Shown: piece after piece, positions 1 through 5,063 of the stretch
How the letters are laid out: each line of letters starts with the position of its first letter
Position numbering within the stretch: position 1 is the first letter of the stretch
Origin: Deltaproteobacteria bacterium
Lineage (GTDB): Bacteria; Desulfobacterota; Desulfobacteria; Desulfobacterales; JAFDDL01
Reading direction: 5' to 3'
Length of the DNA stretch: 6,636 bases
NCBI GenBank assembly: GCA_019310865.1
Contig: JAFDDL010000205.1
Location: forward strand, 1-6,636
Notes under the pieces: generated by a model
Database searches by the model: none
Seen by the model: only the letters and a program-made list of their open reading frames with translations
What the model was told of the DNA's origin: nothing
Program-made: the position numbers and the translations under genes

Positions 1-123
1 ATGCCGCATCGGTTATGGCTTCGGGTGACGCGCTCTCTTACAAAACTGCCGGAACTGTTTAAAAGGGTTATGGATCTGGAAAAGCGATTGGCCCGAATGG
101 AAAAAGGCAAGGACATCGAATAA
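1..123 (+). CDS. lpxD: UDP-3-O-(3-hydroxyacyl)glucosamine N-acyltransferase, C-terminal end (partial)
   Basis: Frame 1 is open from the window edge to TAA at 121-123 and gives 40 residues, too short to show the left-handed beta-helix of the enzyme. What is visible fits the LpxD tail: a P-H-R-x-W-L-R segment (residues 2-7 of the fragment), then L-P-E-L followed by a charged helix with repeated Leu/Arg/Lys/Glu (MDLEKRLARMEK), resembling the C-terminal helix of LpxD proteins. LpxD transfers a 3-hydroxyacyl chain from ACP to the 2-amino group of UDP-3-O-acyl-glucosamine in the cytoplasm. The next gene being fabZ and then lpxA matches the widespread lpxD-fabZ-lpxA order and is strong support. The gene's start lies upstream of the window. 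The ATG at position 1 is internal Met, not a start. Confidence 0.85.
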   Translation: MPHRLWLRVTRSLTKLPELFKRVMDLEKRLARMEKGKDIE

Positions 124-168
124 TATTCGGTTTTCGAAGCGAGTGGTTGTCCTGAAAGCCACCGAAAT

Positions 169-175
169 TAAGGAG
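169..175 (+). promoter_or_regulatory. Ribosome binding site of fabZ
   Basis: TAAGGAG lies 5 nt before the ATG at 181, a near-perfect Shine-Dalgarno match and the strongest in the window. It fixes the fabZ start. The rest of the lpxD-fabZ spacer (124-168) shows no convincing promoter or terminator, so fabZ is probably read from the upstream transcript. Confidence 0.8.
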
Positions 176-180
176 AATCC

Positions 181-627
181 ATGGAAGCTGTATTTGACAT
201 CCAACAGATCATGAAGTTTCTGCCCCACCGGTATCCATTTTTGCTGGTGGATCGGGTGCTGGAGGTCACGCCAAACGAAAAAATCAAGGCCATCAAAAAT
301 GTTTCCATGAACGAACCGTTTTTCCAGGGGCATTTTCCCGGTTTGCCGGTGATGCCCGGCGTTCTCATTGTCGAAGCCATGGCGCAGACCGGCGGGATCC
401 TGGTCGTGTCTTCCTTCCCTGAGGAACAGCACGGTTCGGTGATGTATTTCATGGGAATCGACAAGGCGAAATTTCGGAAACCGGTGGTTCCGGGCGACCA
501 ATTGATGTTTGATATCAGCATACTCAAACAGCGAGCCAAGGCGGTAAAATTGGCTGCAACGGCCTCCGTGGATGGTACCGTGGTGGCCGAAGCGGTATTG
601 ATGGCGACCATCGGAGATAAAATATGA
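181..627 (+). CDS. fabZ: 3-hydroxyacyl-[acyl-carrier-protein] dehydratase FabZ
   Basis: This 148-residue single hot-dog-fold protein has the usual FabZ length. It dehydrates 3-hydroxyacyl-ACP to trans-2-enoyl-ACP in type II fatty acid synthesis, in the cytosol. Visible motifs are L-P-H-R-Y-P-F-L-L-V-D-R at residues 14-25, the GHFPG loop with the expected catalytic His51, and the central helix motif V-L-I-V-E-A-M-A-Q with catalytic Glu65. FKKPVVPGDQL-like sequence (FRKPVVPGDQL) follows. The ATG at 181 is set by a strong TAAGGAG and by the N-terminus beginning just before the conserved LPHRYPF segment. Its TGA overlaps the lpxA ATG (ATGA at 624-627), which suggests translational coupling. FabZ and LpxA/LpxD compete for the same 3-hydroxyacyl-ACP pool, which makes the clustering meaningful. 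FabA is excluded by length and motif details. Confidence 0.97.
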   Translation: MEAVFDIQQIMKFLPHRYPFLLVDRVLEVTPNEKIKAIKNVSMNEPFFQGHFPGLPVMPGVLIVEAMAQTGGILVVSSFPEEQHGSVMYFMGIDKAKFRKPVVPGDQLMFDISILKQRAKAVKLAATASVDGTVVAEAVLMATIGDKI

Positions 628-1403
628 TACATCCCACTGCGATCATCGATGGGAAGGCGGAACTTGATTCGACTGTCGAGGTGGGACCCTATACGGTGAT
701 CGGACCCCATGTGAGCATCGGCGCCGGAACCGTGATCGGGCCCCATGTGGTCATCGAGCCATATGTGTCCATCAGCCCGGATTGCAGGATTTACCAATAT
801 GCGGCCATCGGGGCCGTACCCCAGGCAGTGAAATTCGGGGGAGAAAAGACCTATGTCAAGATCGGTCGTGGATCGGTCATCCGCGAATTTGTGACCATTC
901 ATCGCGGGACGGCTTTCGGAGGCGGTATTACCGAGTTGGGTGAAGAAAATTTTCTCATGAATTACACCCATATCGCCCACGATTGCAAAACGGGCCGCCA
1001 GGTCGTTCTGGCAAACAACGCCACGCTGGCCGGGCATATCACCATCGGCGACTACGCTTCCGTGGGGGGGCTTACGGCCATACACCAGTTTGTTCGGGTG
1101 GGTGACTATGCTTTTATCGGTGGAAAATCCGCCGTGAGCAAAGATGTGCCCCCGTTTGTCAAAGCCTCGGGCTCTTCGGGAGACCGAGCCAAACTTTACG
1201 GGATTAACTCCGTTGGACTCAAACGCCACGGCTTTTCCCAGGAAACCTTGCTGAATCTGAAACGGGCGTACCGCATTGTGTTCCGAATCGGGCTGACCAT
1301 GCGAGAGGCTGTGGAGCGAGTAAAAGCCGAAGTGGAGCAGCTCCCGGAGGTTGCCAAATTCATTGAATTTCTTCAGACCTCCGAGCGGGGCATTACCCGG
1401 TGA
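624..1403 (+). CDS. lpxA: Acyl-[ACP]--UDP-N-acetylglucosamine O-acyltransferase LpxA
   Basis: At 259 residues it is close to E. coli LpxA (262). It catalyses the first step of lipid A synthesis, transferring a 3-hydroxyacyl group from ACP to the 3-position of the UDP-GlcNAc sugar in the cytosol. The first ~180 residues are hexapeptide repeats of a left-handed beta-helix (for example VIGPHV at 25-30 and 37-42). The conserved active-site stretch N-Y-T-H-I-A-H-D-C places the catalytic His at 119 (E. coli His125), with His116 and His154 (in TAIHQF) also kept. GLKRHGF near 198-204 begins the C-terminal helical domain, and the chain ends near a typical RG.(I/L).R tail. Gly167 aligns with E. coli Gly173, the acyl-chain ruler residue, so long-chain (about C14) preference is plausible by inference. 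The start is the ATG in the ATGA overlap with fabZ, with GGAG 7 nt upstream. Confidence 0.97.
   Translation: MIHPTAIIDGKAELDSTVEVGPYTVIGPHVSIGAGTVIGPHVVIEPYVSISPDCRIYQYAAIGAVPQAVKFGGEKTYVKIGRGSVIREFVTIHRGTAFGGGITELGEENFLMNYTHIAHDCKTGRQVVLANNATLAGHITIGDYASVGGLTAIHQFVRVGDYAFIGGKSAVSKDVPPFVKASGSSGDRAKLYGINSVGLKRHGFSQETLLNLKRAYRIVFRIGLTMREAVERVKAEVEQLPEVAKFIEFLQTSERGITR
696..749 (+). repeat. Imperfect direct repeat inside lpxA encoding two hexapeptide rungs
   Basis: An 18-nt unit at 696-713 recurs at 732-749 with a single mismatch (A/G at 704 versus 740). The offset is 36 nt, or 12 codons. Both copies encode the same VIGPHV step of the beta-helix, two hexapeptide repeats apart. This fits ordinary internal repetition in LbH proteins, unusually well preserved at the DNA level, rather than a mobile or regulatory repeat. 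Confidence 0.75.
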
Positions 1404-1431
1404 CCGACCCATATTATCCAAACGAGACATG

Positions 1432-2241
1432 ATGAAGCGGATTGGACTCATTGCGGGGAGCGGACAGTTCCCCATTATTTTTTCAAAAACAGCCCAGGCC
1501 GGCGGATACGACGTCTATGCAGTGGCCCATCAGAAGGAGACGGATCCGGATCTGGCGACGCATGTCAAGGTCATTCGATGGGTTCATCTGGGACAACTCA
1601 AACGAATACTGCGGTTTTTTAAGGATCATGACATATCCGAAGCGGTCATGATGGGGGCCATCAACAAAACCCGAATGTTCACCGATGTCCGACCTGATAC
1701 CAAGGCGCTGTCACTGGTCTTTCAAATGCACCATACCCATGATGACGGATTGTTGAGAGCCTTTGCAGGGCTGCTCGAAAAGGAAGGCATTCGCATTCAG
1801 TCCGCCACCGGCCTACTTCCGGAAATGCTGGCTCGCCCCGGCTGCTGGACCCGACGTAAACCGAATCGAGGGGAGATGGCCGACGTGGAGCTGGGGTGGC
1901 GGCTTGCCAAAGAGATTGGCCGACTCGATATCGGTCAATGTATCGTCGTGGGCGGTGGTTCGGTGTTGGCCGTGGAGGCCATCGATGGAACGGATGCCAC
2001 CATCAAGCGCGGTGCCGGCCTGGGCAACGCCAATGCGGTCGTGGTCAAAGTTTGCAAGCCCAATCAGGATCAGCGATTTGACATTCCAGCTATTGGCACC
2101 GGAACGATTCAAACCATGCATGCGGCCGGTGCGAGGGTCCTGGCGGTGGAAGCGGGCAAAGCGGTGGTCTTTGACCGGACTGAAATGATTTCGCTGGCTG
2201 ACGAATGCGGGATTGCAATTATGGCAATGGTGAGCGAATGA
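1432..2241 (+). CDS. lpxI: UDP-2,3-diacylglucosamine pyrophosphatase LpxI (DUF1009)
   Basis: This 269-residue protein matches the LpxI/DUF1009 family (about 270-280 aa). LpxI hydrolyses UDP-2,3-diacylglucosamine to lipid X and UMP at the cytosolic face of the inner membrane. It takes the place of the unrelated LpxH, and no LpxH is visible here. Family features are the N-terminal IGLIAGSGQFP (4-14), MGAINKT around 74-80, DDGLLRAFAGLLE (104-116), VVGGGSVLAVEAIDGTD (172-188), KPNQDQRFDIPAIG (209-222) and the hydrophobic C-terminal GIAIMAM. Asp217 in RFDIP is a candidate for the catalytic acidic residue known in this family, though I cannot align it rigorously. The start is uncertain between ATG 1429 and ATG 1432. 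I prefer 1432 because GAG at 1424-1426 is better spaced, and the family begins directly at KRIGLIAG. An in-frame ATG at 1351 would overlap lpxA by 53 bp and add an unfamily-like tail. Confidence 0.93.
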   Translation: MKRIGLIAGSGQFPIIFSKTAQAGGYDVYAVAHQKETDPDLATHVKVIRWVHLGQLKRILRFFKDHDISEAVMMGAINKTRMFTDVRPDTKALSLVFQMHHTHDDGLLRAFAGLLEKEGIRIQSATGLLPEMLARPGCWTRRKPNRGEMADVELGWRLAKEIGRLDIGQCIVVGGGSVLAVEAIDGTDATIKRGAGLGNANAVVVKVCKPNQDQRFDIPAIGTGTIQTMHAAGARVLAVEAGKAVVFDRTEMISLADECGIAIMAMVSE

Positions 2242-2603
2242 ATCGATTAAAAATCGGCGTCATTGGTGTTGGATATCTGGGCAGATTCCATGCCCAAAAA
2301 TATGCCGCAATGGACCAGGTGGATCTGGTGGGAGTTGTGGATACGGATGCCAACCGTGCCCAATCGGTGGCCGATGAAGTGGGCACGCGAGCGTTTAATC
2401 GCCATGCCGACTTGCTTGGACAGGTCGACGCGGTGAGTGTTGTGGTGCCAACAAAGGTACATTACGATATCAGCCGATCGTTTCTTGAACACGATGTGGA
2501 TGTGCTTATCGAAAAGCCCATCACGACAACGTTAGGTGAGGCAGACGATCTCATTGCCTTTGCCGAGTCCCAGGGCTTGATCATTCAGGTGGGGCATCTG
2601 TAG
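2238..2603 (+). CDS. N-terminal NAD-binding fragment of the interrupted Gfo/Idh/MocA oxidoreductase
   Basis: If TAG at 2601 terminates, this 121-residue product is what ribosomes make. It contains nearly the whole Rossmann NAD(P)-binding domain: GVIGVGYLG at 7-15, the acidic end of the second strand (VVDTD, 33-37) and EKPI at 92-95. It lacks the C-terminal alpha/beta domain that binds substrate and carries the HD motif, so it should not be catalytically active alone. The ATG at 2238 overlaps the lpxI TGA (ATGA), with GGTGAG just upstream. A longer in-frame start at 2205 lies wholly inside lpxI and would precede the normal N-terminus MNRLKIGVIG, so I reject it. Confidence 0.6.
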   Translation: MNRLKIGVIGVGYLGRFHAQKYAAMDQVDLVGVVDTDANRAQSVADEVGTRAFNRHADLLGQVDAVSVVVPTKVHYDISRSFLEHDVDVLIEKPITTTLGEADDLIAFAESQGLIIQVGHL

Positions 2604-2618
2604 CGTTTCAATCCGGCG

Positions 2619-3197
2619 GTGGAGGCCTTGCAGGGGATCGTATCGAGTCCCCGGTTTATCGAGTCTCACCGATTGGGAATATATAAACCCCGGGGGATCG
2701 ATGTGAGCGTCGTTCTCGATTTAATGATACACGATATCGATATCATCCTTAATTTCGTAAAATCCCCCATTAAACATCTTCATGCAGCCGGTATTCCGGT
2801 GATCACCGATGAGGTCGACATTGCCAATGCCCGCCTGGAATTTGAAAACGGCTGTGTGGCCAATGTGACGGCAAGTCGCGTATCGACCAAGAATGAACGA
2901 AAAATCCGTATGTTTCAGCGCGAGGCCTATATTTCCGTCGATTTCGCCAATCATGAAATCACTGTCATCCGACAGGGAAACGACAACTCGGGCGGCTTGA
3001 TCCCCGGTATGGATATGAAGCAGCTATGTTTCACGAAAGGCGACGCCCTGGATGTCGAATTGAAAGCCTTTGTCCATTCGGTAACCCATCGCGAGGCACC
3101 GGAAGTGACAGGAAAAGTCGGTCGAGATGCCCTTGAAATCGCCTTGATCATCATGGAGCAGATCAATACAGCCAACCTTCGATTTTTACGGTCCTAG
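2619..3197 (+). CDS. C-terminal substrate-domain fragment of the interrupted Gfo/Idh/MocA oxidoreductase
   Basis: This 192-codon segment continues the oxidoreductase frame after the TAG, with GTG 2619 as the first possible start. It holds the C-terminal domain: a GIYKPRGIDVSV segment, the DLMIHDID motif, and long beta-strand stretches ending in a helix before TAG 3195-3197. No Shine-Dalgarno sequence precedes GTG 2619, and RFNPA, which belongs to the conserved motif, would be lost. Independent translation is therefore doubtful. It is better read as the second half of one protein, listed here because an automatic caller would split the gene. The terminal TAG is backed by TAA two codons later (3201-3203). 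Confidence 0.5.
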   Translation: MEALQGIVSSPRFIESHRLGIYKPRGIDVSVVLDLMIHDIDIILNFVKSPIKHLHAAGIPVITDEVDIANARLEFENGCVANVTASRVSTKNERKIRMFQREAYISVDFANHEITVIRQGNDNSGGLIPGMDMKQLCFTKGDALDVELKAFVHSVTHREAPEVTGKVGRDALEIALIIMEQINTANLRFLRS

Positions 3198-3205
3198 TCG
3201 TAATC

Positions 3206-4348
3206 ATGGAACAGACCCGCAATCAATGTGTCATGATCATCGCCGGGGAGGCTTCCGGTGAGCATCACGGGGCCAAGGTGGTGGCCGCTTTGCGCAAACG
3301 CAATCCGGACTTGGTCTTTTGTGGCATCGGTGGGGCCGCCATGAAAGCCCAAGGGGTCCGAATTTCTGTGGATGCCGAAACGCTGGCCGTAGTGGGAATT
3401 GTCGAAATTTTTTCCAAGGCCAAAATCCTTCTCAACGGGTTGTTCACGGCCAAGAATCTGATCAAACGTCAGCGGCCCGATCTGTTACTGCTTATCGATT
3501 TTCCCGGTTTTAACCTGCATATCGCGGCCACCGCCAAGAAGCTCGGTATTCCGGTTCTCTATTACATCAGCCCTCAAATCTGGGCCTGGCGGTCGGGCCG
3601 GGTGAAGAAGATCAAGGCCAGGGTTAATCACATGGCGGTCATTTTTCCCTTCGAAGCAAAGTTTTATCGCCGACAAAATGTACCGGTAACATTTGTGGGG
3701 CATCCACTGCTGGACTCGTCGGCCAATATGAAGATCGATGCCACCGGCCGGCCGGCTAGCGAAACAGTCATTGGCTTGCTGCCCGGGTCCCGGCAAGCGG
3801 AGGTCGCCCGTCTTTTGCCACATATGCTCGGTGCGGCTCGGCGGTTAACCCGGCAGATATCGTCCGTCCGCTTCGTTCTGTCCCAGGCACCCAGCGTGGA
3901 CAAGACAATGGTGGCCGATATCCTAGCGGCACACGGCTCCGGGATTTCATTGACAGTTGAAACAGATGGTGTGCAGCGTGTTTTTTCCCAAAGCACCCTT
4001 GTGGTGGCTGCTTCGGGAACGGTTACCCTGGAGGCGGCGTTGGCAGCGGTTCCCATGGTCATCGTGTACAAGGTGAAACCCGTTGATTACTGGCTTGGCC
4101 GCGCCTTGATTCGGGTCAATCATATCGGGCTGGCCAATTTGATTGCGGAAAAAGAAATTGCTCCGGAACTGATCCAGGGAGCGGTGACGCCGGAAAATAT
4201 TGCGGAAACGGTTCGAAAGATGCTGTCCGATCCGGCCGATCTGGCCGCGCGGCGCTCGGCCCTGATGAAAATCCGGGACGACTTGGGCGGCGCCGGCGCC
4301 TCTGAGCAGGTAGCGGAAATAGCCGTTCAATTAATGAACAAAAGGTGA
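3206..4348 (+). CDS. lpxB: Lipid-A-disaccharide synthase LpxB (GT19)
   Basis: At 380 residues it is nearly the length of E. coli LpxB (382). It joins lipid X to UDP-2,3-diacylglucosamine, making the beta-1,6 lipid A disaccharide phosphate at the inner face of the inner membrane. Family motifs run in order: MIIAGEASGEHHGA (10-23), LLLIDFPGFN (94-103) with Asp98 at the position of the conserved Asp98 of characterised LpxB, YYISPQIWAWRSGRVKKI (119-136), FPFEAKFY (147-154), FVGHPLLD (163-170), GLLPGSRQAEV (190-200), AASGTVTLEAAL (268-279) and GLANLIAEKEIAPELIQ (308-324). The start ATG 3206 has no visible Shine-Dalgarno and lies 8 nt after the oxidoreductase stop, so translation may depend on coupling from the upstream gene. 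ATG 3233 (Met10) is a possible but less typical start, beginning right at MIIAGEAS. Confidence 0.97.
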   Translation: MEQTRNQCVMIIAGEASGEHHGAKVVAALRKRNPDLVFCGIGGAAMKAQGVRISVDAETLAVVGIVEIFSKAKILLNGLFTAKNLIKRQRPDLLLLIDFPGFNLHIAATAKKLGIPVLYYISPQIWAWRSGRVKKIKARVNHMAVIFPFEAKFYRRQNVPVTFVGHPLLDSSANMKIDATGRPASETVIGLLPGSRQAEVARLLPHMLGAARRLTRQISSVRFVLSQAPSVDKTMVADILAAHGSGISLTVETDGVQRVFSQSTLVVAASGTVTLEAALAAVPMVIVYKVKPVDYWLGRALIRVNHIGLANLIAEKEIAPELIQGAVTPENIAETVRKMLSDPADLAARRSALMKIRDDLGGAGASEQVAEIAVQLMNKR

Positions 4349-4349
4349 G
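4343..4349 (+). promoter_or_regulatory. Ribosome binding site of the DUF374 acyltransferase gene
   Basis: AGGTGAG overlaps the lpxB stop codon (TGA 4346-4348) and lies 9 nt before ATG 4359. It supports that start and ties initiation to termination of lpxB. Confidence 0.55.
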
Positions 4350-4358
4350 ATTGGATCC

Positions 4359-5039
4359 ATGGGCCGGATTGATAAAAACGGCATAACGGAAACCAAGTGG
4401 CGGCTCGTGGGATTGTTTGGGAAATGGGTCATCGACGGCCTGTTTTGTTGCACGCCGGTTGAATCGGTAGGAAAGGAAAAAGTCGAATCGATCCTTGCCT
4501 CCAAACGGTTTATTCTGGCCTTATGGCATTCACGGATACTACTGATCAATTATCTTTACAAGGGGTGGAATGGTGTAGCCCTGGTCAGTCGGTCCGACGA
4601 CGGAGAGATTATGGCCCGGGTTATCGAGCGCCAGGGACATGAGTCCATTCGGGGATCCACGGGAAAAGGTGGGCTGCGAGCCCTTTCCCGACAGATTCGG
4701 TGTTTGCGGCAAATGGATCGGCCGGGGCTCGTGATTCCGGACGGTCCTCAGGGACCGCGGTTCAAGGTCCAGGCCGGTATCATTACCCTGGCACAGAAAA
4801 CCGGCTGTCCCATTATCCCGATCAGCTACAGCGCCCGGAAAATGAAGATTTTTAACAGTTGGGACCGGTTTATCCTTCCGCGACCGTTGACCCGATGCCG
4901 AGTGGTTTACGGAGACCCGGTATCGGTCCCGGGGAAAGCATCCCGGGAGGATCTGGAAAGATGCCGGCAAAAGCTGGAAAACGAGTTGTGCCGGATTACG
5001 AATGAGGCGGATGGGTATTTTGGCCACCAAATTACATAG
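4359..5039 (+). CDS. DUF374 lysophospholipid-acyltransferase-like protein (possible late lipid A acyltransferase)
   Basis: This 226-residue protein fits the DUF374 branch of the LPLAT superfamily. Visible motifs are W-H-S-R at 56-59 (the branch's form of the acyltransferase His motif), V-S-R-S-D-D-G-E around 76-83, R-G-S-T at 98-101, and P-D-G-P-Q-G-P-R at 127-134 followed by K-V-Q-A-G (136-140). The PIIPIS strand at 151-156 is also typical. Residues 15-31 are moderately hydrophobic and may associate with the membrane. The family's exact substrate is poorly established. Its place between lpxB and msbA suggests adding a secondary acyl chain to lipid A or its Kdo-bearing precursor, in the role of LpxL/LpxM, which are not seen here; this is inference from context. 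A role in phospholipid acylation remains possible. It starts 10 nt after lpxB and ends with TAG 5037-5039. Confidence 0.85.
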   Translation: MGRIDKNGITETKWRLVGLFGKWVIDGLFCCTPVESVGKEKVESILASKRFILALWHSRILLINYLYKGWNGVALVSRSDDGEIMARVIERQGHESIRGSTGKGGLRALSRQIRCLRQMDRPGLVIPDGPQGPRFKVQAGIITLAQKTGCPIIPISYSARKMKIFNSWDRFILPRPLTRCRVVYGDPVSVPGKASREDLERCRQKLENELCRITNEADGYFGHQIT

Positions 5040-5063
5040 ATGGCGCTGAAAGCATAGACAATT

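Larger units (their letters stand above)
2238..3197 (+). pseudogene. Gfo/Idh/MocA-family oxidoreductase with an in-frame TAG stop at codon 122
   Basis: One continuous frame of 319 codons, interrupted only by TAG at 2601-2603, encodes a full-length NAD(P)-dependent oxidoreductase of the Gfo/Idh/MocA type. The Rossmann motif G-V-G-Y-L-G is at residues 10-15, the E-K-P signature with the family's catalytic Lys93 is at 92-94, and the C-terminal D-L-M-I-H-D-I-D at 161-168 carries the family's His165/Asp166. The TAG falls in GHL*RFNPA where relatives have Glu, so a single GAG-to-TAG change explains it. No frameshift or other stop is present. The gene sits between lpxI (ATGA overlap) and lpxB (8 nt gap). 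That position recalls gnnA, which with the aminotransferase gnnB lies between lpxA and lpxB in Acidithiobacillus and makes UDP-GlcNAc3N, but gnnB is absent here. I call it a pseudogene provisionally; readthrough or sequence error would make it a normal gene. Confidence 0.8.

Noticed and set aside
121..180. Possible promoter (TAATAT at 121-126) and small TTCG/CGAA hairpin in the lpxD-fabZ spacer
   Set aside because: TAATAT includes the lpxD stop codon and has no matching -35; the hairpin stem is only 4 bp with no U-tract. Neither rises above chance.
1064..1070. Run of seven G in lpxA as a frameshift site
   Set aside because: The lpxA frame is intact through the run and the protein aligns as full length, so there is no sign of error or programmed frameshifting.
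1351..1431. Upstream in-frame ATG for lpxI at 1351
   Set aside because: It would overlap lpxA by 53 bp and add residues unlike the family N-terminus, which starts at KRIGLIAG; no ribosome site supports it.
168..1475. A 435-codon open frame on the minus strand opposite fabZ and lpxA
   Set aside because: It spans two well-supported genes in different frames, its product has no recognisable domain, and its repeats (GSDHRIGSH-like) mirror the lpxA hexapeptide repeats. It is a compositional shadow.
5040..5057. Five-codon ORF ahead of msbA as a regulatory leader peptide
   Set aside because: No ribosome site, no regulatory codon bias and no terminator/antiterminator structure are visible.
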